Of a stretch of 64,000 nucleotides of DNA, positions 53,280 through 61,893 are shown piece after piece. The translations under genes and the position numbers were made by a program. The first letter of the stretch is position 1. Each line of letters opens with the position of its first letter. Source of the DNA: Thermotoga sp. Mc24. Lineage in GTDB: Bacteria > Thermotogota > Thermotogae > Thermotogales > Thermotogaceae. The DNA is taken from contig NZ_JSFH01000009.1 of the NCBI RefSeq assembly GCF_000784835.1, positions 186,001-250,000 on the forward strand, written 5' to 3'. Below the pieces are notes generated by a model. It searched no databases and was not told the DNA's origin. It saw nothing but the letters and a program-made list of their open reading frames with translations.

Positions 53280-53303
53280 GGGGTGGGGATCCCCACCCCT
53301 TTT
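53280..53303 (+). terminator. Intercistronic hairpin with T run (partial terminator)
   Basis: A perfect 20-bp palindrome GGGGTGGGGATCCCCACCCC (53280-53299) is followed by TTTT. It lies between the binding protein and permease genes, where such hairpins stabilise the upstream RNA and reduce read-through, giving more binding protein than permease. Confidence 0.75.
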
Positions 53304-53316
53304 CCGGGGGTGCACC

Positions 53317-54162
53317 ATGAGAGGGAAATGGATTTCTTTTCTTTTGATCCTTCCAGCTGTTCTTTATCTCGTTTTGTTGATGGGATATCCTCTCTTCGAA
53401 ACGTTCAGACTCGCTTTTACAAGCGATGAAGGTTTTCTTGGAAATTTCAAGCGCCTTGTGGAGAATGGTGGTTTCTGGGGCGCCATGAAAAACACCATTC
53501 TTCTCACAGCAGTGATCGTTCCCCTTCAGCTCATATTCGCACTGGGACTCGCTCTTTTCGTCAATCAGAAGTTCAAAGGTTACACGACGGTACTTTACTT
53601 TATAGCGATCCCACTGGCTCTGAGTGATGTGACAGCAGCACTCATGAGTTACACTATATTTTCGCCGAACGGCTATCTCAACAAAATTCTCATGAATTTG
53701 CATCTGATAGAAAGACCCATTTATTTCTTTGGATACATGTTCAAAGCGAGGGAATTCTGGGTGATCGTTCTCACGGAGGTGTGGAGGGCTACTCCCCTTG
53801 TTTTCATCATCCTCCTGGCGGGTCTTCAGTCGATAAACAAAGAGTATCTCGAAGCTGCAGATCTCTTCGGTTTTTCAAGATGGAAGAAATTCACAAAGAT
53901 CATACTCCCGCTCTTGAAACCATCGATCATGTCGGCGCTCCTTCTGAGGACTCTCTTCGCGTTTCAGATATTCGGTGTGGTGTGGCTTCTTGCGGGAAGA
54001 GACATTCCCGTTCTCGCTGGTGAGACCTACTACTGGTACACCTTCATGAACGACCCAAAGATGGCCAGTGCGTACGCTCTCGTGATCGCTCTTGTCACCA
54101 TCGTGGTTAGCTGGTTTTACATCACCTTCCTCAGTGCAAAACATTTAGAGGGGGCTCGATGA
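53317..54162 (+). CDS. Sugar ABC transporter permease (MalF-type)
   Basis: A 281-residue permease with six helices (ISFLLILPAVLYLVLLMGYPLFETFRLAF first). The coupling loop is EYLEAADLFGFSRWKKFTKIILPLLKPSI (EAA motif) near 170-200. It pairs with the next gene's product to form the import channel. The ATG follows GGGGGTG. The stop overlaps the next start. Confidence 0.95.
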   Translation: MRGKWISFLLILPAVLYLVLLMGYPLFETFRLAFTSDEGFLGNFKRLVENGGFWGAMKNTILLTAVIVPLQLIFALGLALFVNQKFKGYTTVLYFIAIPLALSDVTAALMSYTIFSPNGYLNKILMNLHLIERPIYFFGYMFKAREFWVIVLTEVWRATPLVFIILLAGLQSINKEYLEAADLFGFSRWKKFTKIILPLLKPSIMSALLLRTLFAFQIFGVVWLLAGRDIPVLAGETYYWYTFMNDPKMASAYALVIALVTIVVSWFYITFLSAKHLEGAR

Positions 54163-54956
54163 TGAAGAAGTTTTTCATAATTTTTCTTTCGGTGATCATT
54201 TCCCTGTGGTTTCTGACGCCGGTGTTCTTCATTGTTCTTGCGTCTCTAACACCGTCCTCGGATTACTACAATCCCAGCAGGATCTTTCCGAGTAGTCTCA
54301 CACTGGAACATCTCTACAAGCTGTTCGTCACCCTCGGGGGTGGGAAAGCCACTCTGGTCAGTGTGCAGGTGGCGCTCATCTCGATAGGAATCTCTTTCCT
54401 GCTGGGGCTTCCAGCTGGATACGCCCTCACAAGGTACGTGTTTCCGGGAAAAAACATCATCAGACTTTCCATGCTTATGACAAGATCGATTCCGTTGATT
54501 GTGGTGGCGGTACCTCTTGTGGTTCTTTACATGAGGTTTAACCTCGCGGATACCACGCTTGGTGTGGCACTGGCTCACGCTTCCATGATACTTCCGTTCG
54601 TCGTTCTCATCACATCCAGTGTTTTCTCCGGAATCTCTGTCGAATACGAAGAAGCGGGGATGGTCTTCGGTCTCAGCAGATTCCAGGCGTTTATAAGGAT
54701 CACGCTGCCTCTTGCTCTTCCTGGCCTCGCCGCATCTGCCATATTCGCCTTCATCATGTCCTGGAACGAAGTCTTCGCTTCTTCGATCCTCACACTCACG
54801 AACAGAACACTTCCAGCACACATTCTGAACACCGCCATGGCATCACCGGACTACTTCAAGTTCGCTGCGGGAACGATCATGGCCGTTCCTGCGATGGTCT
54901 TCATATTCTTCATAAGGAAATATCTTGTAAGCATGTGGGGTATCACCCTGAAATGA
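54159..54956 (+). CDS. Sugar ABC transporter permease (MalG-type)
   Basis: A 265-residue permease, shorter than MalG, with six helices and the coupling loop EYEEAGMVFGLSRFQAFIRITLPLALPGL near 160-190. SWNEVFASSILT and the terminal YLVSMWGITLK are typical of this group. Two ATG codons in a row allow a start at 54159 or 54162. Confidence 0.95.
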   Translation: MMKKFFIIFLSVIISLWFLTPVFFIVLASLTPSSDYYNPSRIFPSSLTLEHLYKLFVTLGGGKATLVSVQVALISIGISFLLGLPAGYALTRYVFPGKNIIRLSMLMTRSIPLIVVAVPLVVLYMRFNLADTTLGVALAHASMILPFVVLITSSVFSGISVEYEEAGMVFGLSRFQAFIRITLPLALPGLAASAIFAFIMSWNEVFASSILTLTNRTLPAHILNTAMASPDYFKFAAGTIMAVPAMVFIFFIRKYLVSMWGITLK

Positions 54957-54969
54957 GAGGTGATCGATC

Positions 54970-56037
54970 TTGGCGCAGGTGAAAATAGACGGAGTGAAGA
55001 AATATTTCGGGAATGTGAGGGCTCTCGATGGAATCGACCTTGTCGTGAACGAAGGGGAGTTCCTCGTTCTTCTCGGTCCATCTGGTTGTGGAAAGACGAC
55101 CCTTCTGAGGTGTATAGCGGGTCTCGAACAGGTGACCGGGGGAAAGATCTTTTTCAACGATCGCGACGTGACGAACCTTCCTCCAAAGGACAGGAACATT
55201 TCGATGGTCTTCCAGAGCTACGCGGTGTGGCCCCACATGAAGGTGTACGACAACATCGCGTATCCTCTGAAACTGAAAAAAGTCCCGAAAGAGGAGATAG
55301 AAAAGAGGGTAAAGTGGGCAGCGGATCTCCTTCACATCTCCGAACTCCTCGACAGGTACCCCGCACAGCTCTCCGGAGGTCAGAGACAGAGGGTTGCCGT
55401 TGCCCGAGCGATCGTTCACGAACCCGAAGTACTCCTGATGGACGAGCCTCTTTCCAATCTGGACGCACTTTTGAGGGTGAAGATGAGAAGCGAGCTGAAA
55501 AAGCTTCAGGAAAGAATTGGAGTCACCACCATCTATGTGACTCATGACCAGACAGAGGCCATGACGATGGGAGACAGAATCGCGGTGATGAACCAGGGAA
55601 AGCTTCAGCAGGTTGGAACGCCCTCTGAGATCTATCACCATCCGGTGAACATCTTCGTCGCTGGTTTTGTGGGATCACCGCAGATGAACTTCTTAGAGAT
55701 GGAAGTGAGGTCGGAAGGCAGCAACGTTGTTCTCCAAAACGGTGAGATAAAGATTCCTGCGAAGATCGATCCCGGTGTGAAAAAAGTGATTCTTGGCATT
55801 CGACCGGAGAACATCTATCTGGAGGAAAAACCGAACACTCTGAAGCTGGAAGGAGAGGTTTATTTCGCCGAGAAACTCATGTCGGATACGATTCTCCATC
55901 TCAACGTTGGAAGTGAGAAGATCGTCGCAAAAATTCCAGGGGATGTGGATTTCAGAAGCGGTGAGAAGATCACGTTTTTCCTGGACGTTGAAAAGATCCA
56001 TCTCTTTCACCCTGAGACGGGAGAGAGAATCTCATGA
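54970..56037 (+). CDS. Sugar ABC transporter ATPase (MalK/UgpC-type)
   Basis: A 355-residue ATPase. Walker A is [14 protein letters not shown], the Q-loop lies in VFQSYAVWPHMKVYDN, the signature is LSGGQRQRVAVARAI, Walker B VLLMDEPLSNLDALLR, and the switch VTHDQTEAMTM. A C-terminal OB-type regulatory domain includes ILGIRPENIYLEE. It starts with TTG after GAGGTGATC and serves the two permeases just upstream. It overlaps the mannosidase start by four bases. It resembles the ATPase at 13036-14139 but is a distinct copy. Confidence 0.96.
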   Translation: MAQVKIDGVKKYFGNVRALDGIDLVVNEGEFLVLLGPSGCGKTTLLRCIAGLEQVTGGKIFFNDRDVTNLPPKDRNISMVFQSYAVWPHMKVYDNIAYPLKLKKVPKEEIEKRVKWAADLLHISELLDRYPAQLSGGQRQRVAVARAIVHEPEVLLMDEPLSNLDALLRVKMRSELKKLQERIGVTTIYVTHDQTEAMTMGDRIAVMNQGKLQQVGTPSEIYHHPVNIFVAGFVGSPQMNFLEMEVRSEGSNVVLQNGEIKIPAKIDPGVKKVILGIRPENIYLEEKPNTLKLEGEVYFAEKLMSDTILHLNVGSEKIVAKIPGDVDFRSGEKITFFLDVEKIHLFHPETGERIS

Positions 56038-58532
56038 AAGTGAAGGTGGTTGTTCACAACCACTGGGACAGAGAGTGGTTCACCTCTTCTGAAGTGACCT
56101 CTAAATGGCTGAAAGAAGTTTTTTTCAGAGTGAAAGAGCTTGTTCAGAAGAATCCAGAATTCGTGTACGTTCTGGATGGCCAAACAGCTGCGGTTGAAGA
56201 TCTCCTCGTTTACCATCCGGACCTCGAAGAAGATCTCAGAGAGCTTGTGAGATCTGGAAGACTCCTTGTTGGTCCGTATTATATCCAGATAGACTGGAGA
56301 ATTCCGGGTGAAGCTTCCATTTTGAAAAACTTCGAGATAGGAGAAAAAGACACGAATCGTTTTGGACGACGCATGAACGCCGGATGGCTTCTCGACAGTT
56401 TCGGTCACATATCACAGGAACCTCAACTGCACAGAATCTTTGGAATAGAAAAGGTCTTTCTGTGGAGGGGAATTTCCTTCGAAAACGACGGGATCTCCCA
56501 GGAGTTTTTCTGGAAAGGAAGCGATGGAACGGCTGTCCAGGGTGTTTTCCTCGTGGGAGGATACAGGAACCTCTACAATTTGAAGGAAACGCAGGATATC
56601 GCGGAGAAGAGACTGAAACACGAGGTGGAAAAACTCGCAAAATTCTCGAGATCTGGAGAAATTCTTCTTCTCGACGGATACGATATAGATCTCTCTCCCG
56701 AGGATCCCAAAGATTATCTGAACGTTGAGATTGTCTCACCAGAAGAGTTTCCCGAGAGATTCCCTGAAAATGCCCCCACCCTCTCTGGAGAGCTCCTTTC
56801 TGGAAGGTACGCCTGCGTCTTTCCAGGGACACTCTCCACAAGAGCTTATCTGAAGCTTGAAAGTGATCTTGTAGAGAAGCTTTTGAAAATGAACGATCTT
56901 CTCTCTGTTTTGAACGGAGAGGAGTTAAGTGATCTTTTCTGGAGGGATTACCTGAAAACTCTCGCGCACGACAACAGCTGCGGTGTTTGTGCTGACCCCG
57001 TCCACGAAAAAATGGAGAGAACGTACAGAAACGTGTATTTCCTTGTGAAATCTTCTGTTGAATCCAGGCTGAGGCACCTTGTAGAGCGTTTAGGTCTTGA
57101 GAAGGGAACCTACGCACTCTCTCTATCGCCCTTTTCCTACAACCATCACTTCTGCGATGGCGAGAGGACATTCCTGTTGAAAACAAACGGTGCAGGGCTG
57201 TTCAAAACAGAAGTTGCCGACGAGAAGAAAGAAGTGAAGGAACTCACCTGGGAAAACGAATACTACAGAGCCTATTTTGAAGGAGACGGCACACTTGTTC
57301 TGAATAACAGGAAAGCGGGTGTTTTGAAACTGTTCAAAGAAGATGGTGACGCTTACACCACCTCTGTTGAAGAAACTGATTTTTCGATTTCTCTGGAGAA
57401 GATGAGAACAGTTTTGCAGACGAAACACTCGATGGTGGTGGAACTGGAAAGAACGATACGTTCCTCGCAATGCCTGATCGAGACGAAAGAACGCGTGATC
57501 TTCGATGAAACCCCGCTCGTGAAGTGGCGTATCGCGTTGAAGATAAAGGGGAAAAACTACAAGCTTTCAATGGTTTATGAAACGGGAAGTGGCGAAATCT
57601 TCGCGAAGATGCCTTTTGACGTGGTGAAAAGGAAAGAAAAAGACTCCTACCTTCTTCCTGAAACACCTCCTGAGGAACTGAAGGGGATTTTGCTTGCAGC
57701 AAGAGAAACAGGTGAAGTGAGGGAATTTCCGTTTCAGGGGTTTGTGTCCGTCTGGAGTGAAGAAAGTTCAAAGACTATTCTCGCAAGAGGTCTTAGAGAG
57801 TACTGGATGGAAGAAGGAAAAGTACACGTCACTTTGAGCAGGTCCGTTGAGTGGATAGCAAAAGAGGTTAAAAACAGAGTTGGTGACGCGGGACCCATGA
57901 TGTATGTTCCGGGGGCAAAGTGTGAAGGAGTTTTCACAGTGGATCTTGCGTTCATGGAACTGCCGGTTCATCCACGTAGCGAAGAGTTCTTCAGATGGTA
58001 CCTTCTCTTCGATAATCCTCCTCTTCTTTTAGATGTTGAAGCTGACGGCACCGAAAAGGAGAAAACTTTCTTCTTCTCTTCTCTCCCCTGGGCCGGTGTG
58101 AAGGATCGGTATCACCTCTGGGTGTACAATCCGTACCTCGAAGAAATAGAAGGTCTGAGACCGCTTCAGATAGGTGAGAAATCGATAGAGTCTCTCTCAG
58201 AGAAACAATGCTTTGTTTCGAGACTGAACATTTTGAATTTCCCGGAGTTTCCCGTTGTTTCCGTGGAAAAGAACCCGGAAGGTGAAGTGATCGAATTTTT
58301 GAAAGAAACGCTCTCCAGCCTCGAAGATGAAATTACCAATCTTGAGGGAAAGGACGATCCTCGATCGAAGCATCGGCTCTTCTCTCTTCTGAGAACGAAA
58401 AAGGAAATAGAACTTTCCCTTCAGTATCTGATAGATGTCGAGAAAACAGCGAGAGAGCTGAACGAGCTTCGAATGAAGAGAAGAACCTACGACTACGTGG
58501 TGGAACTCTTTGAAAGCGAGGAGAGAGAATGA
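56034..58532 (+). CDS. Alpha-mannosidase, glycoside hydrolase family 38
   Basis: An 832-residue cytoplasmic retaining mannosidase. The zinc-site motif HNHWDREWF lies at residues 8-16. YYIQIDWRIPGEASILKNFEIGE and GWLLDSFGHISQEPQL near 115-130 contain the presumed nucleophile Asp. DNSCGVCADPVHEKM near 315 carries a further active-site His region. Beta-sandwich domains fill the C-terminal half. There is no signal peptide, so it works on imported mannosides. The relatives of this length include MngB-type enzymes. It lies between the ABC importer and two glycosyltransferases. Confidence 0.93.
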   Translation: MKVKVVVHNHWDREWFTSSEVTSKWLKEVFFRVKELVQKNPEFVYVLDGQTAAVEDLLVYHPDLEEDLRELVRSGRLLVGPYYIQIDWRIPGEASILKNFEIGEKDTNRFGRRMNAGWLLDSFGHISQEPQLHRIFGIEKVFLWRGISFENDGISQEFFWKGSDGTAVQGVFLVGGYRNLYNLKETQDIAEKRLKHEVEKLAKFSRSGEILLLDGYDIDLSPEDPKDYLNVEIVSPEEFPERFPENAPTLSGELLSGRYACVFPGTLSTRAYLKLESDLVEKLLKMNDLLSVLNGEELSDLFWRDYLKTLAHDNSCGVCADPVHEKMERTYRNVYFLVKSSVESRLRHLVERLGLEKGTYALSLSPFSYNHHFCDGERTFLLKTNGAGLFKTEVADEKKEVKELTWENEYYRAYFEGDGTLVLNNRKAGVLKLFKEDGDAYTTSVEETDFSISLEKMRTVLQTKHSMVVELERTIRSSQCLIETKERVIFDETPLVKWRIALKIKGKNYKLSMVYETGSGEIFAKMPFDVVKRKEKDSYLLPETPPEELKGILLAARETGEVREFPFQGFVSVWSEESSKTILARGLREYWMEEGKVHVTLSRSVEWIAKEVKNRVGDAGPMMYVPGAKCEGVFTVDLAFMELPVHPRSEEFFRWYLLFDNPPLLLDVEADGTEKEKTFFFSSLPWAGVKDRYHLWVYNPYLEEIEGLRPLQIGEKSIESLSEKQCFVSRLNILNFPEFPVVSVEKNPEGEVIEFLKETLSSLEDEITNLEGKDDPRSKHRLFSLLRTKKEIELSLQYLIDVEKTARELNELRMKRRTYDYVVELFESEERE

Positions 58533-59812
58533 AAATAGCGCTCATTCACTACCGGGGAGGTCTCATGGATGGTGTCTCACTCGAGATGGAAAAGTGGAAG
58601 AAGGTTCTCACAAAGATGGGCCACGAAGTCCACATCGTTGCCGGAAACAAGAAAGAGGGAGTCGATCTCACTCTAAAGGAGATCGGTTTTGAAAATCCAG
58701 ATTTTGAAAGGGTAAACAGGAACTTCTTCGGAGGAATAAAAGATTTCCTCAGTGAAAAAGAGTTTCTCGATTTCTTGAAAGAAAAAGAGGAAGAGCTCTT
58801 CCACATCCTGAACGAAGCCTTGAAAGATTACGATCTCATCGTTCCCAACAACATCTGGTCCCTTGGACTCTTTCCGTCCCTGGGCCTTGCCCTTTCGAGA
58901 TTGGAAAAGAACTTCGTCGCGCATCACCACGATTTTTGGTGGGAGAGGAAACATCTGATTCCGGAAAACAGAAGATTCAGGGAGATCCTTGATAAACACT
59001 TCCCTCCAGATCTTCCAAACGTGAAACACGTTGTCATAAACACGATCGCTCAAAGGGAGCTTAAAAGACGCAGAAACATCGATTCTGTCGTGGTGCCAAA
59101 CGTCATGGATTTCAGCTCTCCCATCACTTCTGAAGAGATGTACCACAGGGTGAGAGAAGAACTTCAGATAGCGCCTGGCACGATTGTGGCCCTCCAGGCA
59201 ACCAGAATCGATAGAAGAAAAGCGATCGAACTTTCGATAGATGTGGTGTCACTTCTGAAGGAAACACTGACATCGAAAAAAGAAGCTGATCTCTACAACG
59301 GAGAGAGATACAGCGGAGAAGTGATCCTTCTCTTTTCCGGTATCTGCGAAGACGAAGAGTATCTGAAAGAACTCAAAGAATACGCTTCTTCAAAAGGAGT
59401 ATCGCTTCTTGTCCTGAGCGAGGAAGTGAGAAAAAACACCTCTTTGTTCTGGAAGCTCTACAACGTCGCTGATTTTGTCACGTATCCATCGATACTCGAG
59501 GGATGGGGGAATCAGCTTCTGGAAGCGATCGCAGCCAAAAAGCCCGTGGTGCTTTTCGAGTACGAAGTCTTCAAATCAGATATAAAACCAGCCGGCCTGA
59601 AATACGTCAGTCTTGGAGATCGATGCTTCAGAGAGAACGGCCTTGTAAAGGTGGACGAGAGGATTTTGAAAAAGGCCGTCGAGGAAATTTCTCGTCTCCT
59701 CTTCGATCCGTCTCTTTACAGGGAGACTGTCGAACACAACTTCGAAGTGGGAAAGAGGCACTTCAGTTTAGAGAGACTGGAAGACATACTGAGCAGGGAG
59801 GTATTACCATGA
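58529..59812 (+). CDS. Glycosyltransferase family 4-like protein
   Basis: A 427-residue GT-B fold enzyme. The N-terminal IALIHYRGGLMDGVSLEMEKWKKVLTKMGHEVHIV is the acceptor domain, with HHHDFWWERKHL near 130. The donor domain has QATRIDRRKAIELSIDVV and the E-x7-E motif region YPSILEGWGNQLLEAIAAKKPVVLFEYEV near 330-350, which binds the sugar nucleotide. It is probably an alpha-mannosyl- or glucosyltransferase; donor and acceptor are unknown. It starts inside the end of the mannosidase gene and overlaps the next gene by four bases, so the three are co-translated. Confidence 0.88.
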   Translation: MKIALIHYRGGLMDGVSLEMEKWKKVLTKMGHEVHIVAGNKKEGVDLTLKEIGFENPDFERVNRNFFGGIKDFLSEKEFLDFLKEKEEELFHILNEALKDYDLIVPNNIWSLGLFPSLGLALSRLEKNFVAHHHDFWWERKHLIPENRRFREILDKHFPPDLPNVKHVVINTIAQRELKRRRNIDSVVVPNVMDFSSPITSEEMYHRVREELQIAPGTIVALQATRIDRRKAIELSIDVVSLLKETLTSKKEADLYNGERYSGEVILLFSGICEDEEYLKELKEYASSKGVSLLVLSEEVRKNTSLFWKLYNVADFVTYPSILEGWGNQLLEAIAAKKPVVLFEYEVFKSDIKPAGLKYVSLGDRCFRENGLVKVDERILKKAVEEISRLLFDPSLYRETVEHNFEVGKRHFSLERLEDILSREVLP

Positions 59813-60951
59813 AAGTGGTTGTGGGGATACCGAGTTACAACAACGCCGAAACGATTTCTCACGTTGCGAGAACAGCGGCGCAGGGAATTGTAGATTTCTT
59901 CGATGGTGATGGTATGATCGTGAACTCCGATGGAGGATCGGCAGATGGGACAAGAGAGCGCTTCATGGAGACCGATACTTTCGGTCTTCCCAAAGAGAGC
60001 TTCGTTTATGAAGGTATTCCCGGAAAGGGAAGCGCGATGAGAGCGATCATGGAGTTTGCCCTGAAGCAGGATGCGGAGGCGGTCGTCTTTCTCGACGCGG
60101 ATCTTCGAAGCGTCAAACCCTGGTGGGTGGAAAGACTCGCAGGACCTGTTTTGAAAGGGGAGGCAGATTACGTCACTCCCTTCTACCTGAGGCACAGGTT
60201 CGACGGCACGATCACGAACAACGTGTGTTTTCCTATGACGGCTGTTCTCTACGGTAAAAAGGTGCGCCAGCCCATTGGTGGGGATTTCGGTGTGGGAAGA
60301 AAGCTCCTCGAGATTTACCTGGGAAAGCCAAAAGAGATCTGGAACACGGACGTTGCAAGATTCGGGATCGACATATGGATGACCACAACCGCCATAAACG
60401 AATCTGGAAGGGTTGTTCAGGCAGCTCTTGGAACCAAGGTGCACGACGTGAAGGACCCGGGAAAACACCTTAAAGGAATGTTCCTTCAGGTCGTGGGAAC
60501 GCTTTTTGAACTTGTGATCACCTACGAAAACGTCTGGAAAGAAATATGGAAAATAGAAGACGTTCCCATCTATGGTGAAACTCCTCAAGAGGAAGTTCCT
60601 TCTATGAGTATAGACATTGGAAACCTCAAAAAACTCGCAAGAGAAACCCTTGAAGAAGTGGAATACATAGATCGCGGTATCCTGTCGGAAGTGAAAGAGA
60701 GCGGTACACTGAGCCTCTCTTCCTGGGTCGACACCCTCTACAGGAGCGCTGTTCAGTACAGGAAAACAAGGGACAAAAAAGTGGTGGAAAATCTTCTGCC
60801 GTTCTACTTCGCGAGAACCGCACGCTTTGCGGAAGAGGTAAAATCTCTATCGGATGAAGAGGCAGAAAGGTACGTGTACGAACAGCTCGATGTGTTTCTG
60901 GAGAAGAAACACTCGCTCAGGGAGGAATGGAAAGTTGAAGATAAGAGATAA
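59809..60951 (+). CDS. GT-A glycosyltransferase (GT2/GT81-like)
   Basis: A 380-residue enzyme. The nucleotide-sugar fold shows VVVGIPSYNNAETISHVARTAAQG and VNSDGGSADGTRERF near 40-50. FLDADLRSVKPWWVERLAGPVL near 95 is the metal-binding DxD, and IGGDFGVGRKLLEIYLG-like elements follow. The layout recalls glucosyl-3-phosphoglycerate synthases (GT81), which make precursors of compatible solutes, but the match is only by eye. A 110-residue helical extension follows the catalytic part. The ATG at 59809 has GGAGG eight bases upstream; longer frames are shadows. It overlaps the regulator gene. Confidence 0.82.
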   Translation: MKVVVGIPSYNNAETISHVARTAAQGIVDFFDGDGMIVNSDGGSADGTRERFMETDTFGLPKESFVYEGIPGKGSAMRAIMEFALKQDAEAVVFLDADLRSVKPWWVERLAGPVLKGEADYVTPFYLRHRFDGTITNNVCFPMTAVLYGKKVRQPIGGDFGVGRKLLEIYLGKPKEIWNTDVARFGIDIWMTTTAINESGRVVQAALGTKVHDVKDPGKHLKGMFLQVVGTLFELVITYENVWKEIWKIEDVPIYGETPQEEVPSMSIDIGNLKKLARETLEEVEYIDRGILSEVKESGTLSLSSWVDTLYRSAVQYRKTRDKKVVENLLPFYFARTARFAEEVKSLSDEEAERYVYEQLDVFLEKKHSLREEWKVEDKR

Positions 60952-61735
60952 AATTCTGAACGTCTACACACAGTTCAGTCCTGCAGAGCGCAAAGTCGCG
61001 GATTACGTGCTCGAAAGGCCGGACGATGTCATCCACTACTCGATCACAGAGTTCGCAAAGATCGTGGGTGTGAGCGAAACCACGATTCACAGGATGATCA
61101 AAAAGCTCGATTTCGAAGGTTACCAGGCCTTCAAGATCGCACTTGCAAGAGAACTCAGCGGGCTCGAAGAAACCATAGAAAGAAGAGATTTCATAGACGA
61201 GGAGATAGACATCCTCAGAAGGCTCAAGGACACCCTCGATATGAAGAACGTGGAAAAGGCGGTGGAGTGGATACTCTCCGCCCACCGCATTCTTTTCTTC
61301 GGTGTGGGACTCTCGGGAGTGGTTTCTGAGTACGCGAGCCTGAAGTTCTCTCTTCTTGGCTTCCACACGTTCTTTTCCAACGACCCGCACGTTCAGGTGA
61401 TAGAGGCCGTGAATCTGACCGGTGAAGACCTGGTGATCTCGATCAGTCACACGGGAAACATCAGAGACACGGTGAAATCCACCCAGGTGGCAAAAGACAT
61501 GGGAGCGAAGACGATCGCAATCACAACGAACAGACAGTCAGAACTCGCCAAGGTGGTTCATCTGGTGCTTCAAAGCCCGCCCGTGAAGTACGACACCTAC
61601 GAATTCCTCAGGGAGAACATCGGAGAGATCGCCGTTGTGGATGTGCTCTTCAAGGAAACGTTCCAAAGAATATACCGGGAGAGGAAGAAACACTTCGAAA
61701 ACCTGGAAGGAGTGTTCAAACCGAAGAGATTTTGA
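60935..61735 (+). CDS. RpiR/MurR-family transcriptional regulator
   Basis: A 266-residue regulator. The N-terminal helix-turn-helix (residues 1-75: FSPAERKVADYVLERPDDVIHYSITEFAKIVGVSETTIHRMIKKL) is followed by a SIS domain near 105-235 (RILFFGVGLSGVVSEYASLKFSLLG, DLVISISHTGNIRDTVKSTQVAKDMGAKTIAIT) that binds a phosphosugar. It probably controls the mannosidase-transferase genes or the mannanase gene downstream. The TTG at 60935 is chosen because GGGAGG lies nine bases upstream; it is inside the end of the transferase gene (17-base overlap). Confidence 0.92.
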   Translation: MKIRDKILNVYTQFSPAERKVADYVLERPDDVIHYSITEFAKIVGVSETTIHRMIKKLDFEGYQAFKIALARELSGLEETIERRDFIDEEIDILRRLKDTLDMKNVEKAVEWILSAHRILFFGVGLSGVVSEYASLKFSLLGFHTFFSNDPHVQVIEAVNLTGEDLVISISHTGNIRDTVKSTQVAKDMGAKTIAITTNRQSELAKVVHLVLQSPPVKYDTYEFLRENIGEIAVVDVLFKETFQRIYRERKKHFENLEGVFKPKRF

Positions 61736-61802
61736 GATTTTAGATTCTAATCGGAAATAATTGCTCACTTTCACAAATAAAACTCGAAAATCACGAAAAA
61801 TA

Positions 61803-61836
61803 GGACTTGACTTTGCAGAAGTCCGAATGGTACATT
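61803..61836 (+). promoter_or_regulatory. Mannanase promoter with overlapping inverted repeat
   Basis: TTGACT (61807-61812) and TACATT (61831-61836) have an 18-base spacer. GGACTT (61803-61808) and AAGTCC (61819-61824) form an inverted repeat across the -35 and spacer, a good place for a repressor. Confidence 0.55.
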
Positions 61837-61860
61837 TTTTCTCGATGACCCTGATAAATA

Positions 61861-61873
61861 AGTAAAGTTTACT
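61861..61873 (+). promoter_or_regulatory. Perfect palindrome in the mannanase leader
   Basis: AGTAAAGTTTACT has 6-base perfect arms around a central G, between the predicted start point and the GGGAGG ribosome site. It is a likely operator, possibly for the adjacent RpiR protein. Confidence 0.5.
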
Positions 61874-61893
61874 AATTAACGGGAGGTATCGGT

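Noticed and set aside
51964..53703. A 579-codon open frame on the minus strand opposite the sugar-binding protein
   Set aside because: The plus-strand gene has a signal peptide, ribosome site and family motifs; the reverse frame has no motif and is a codon-bias shadow, as are similar long frames opposite metE, purD and the mannanase.
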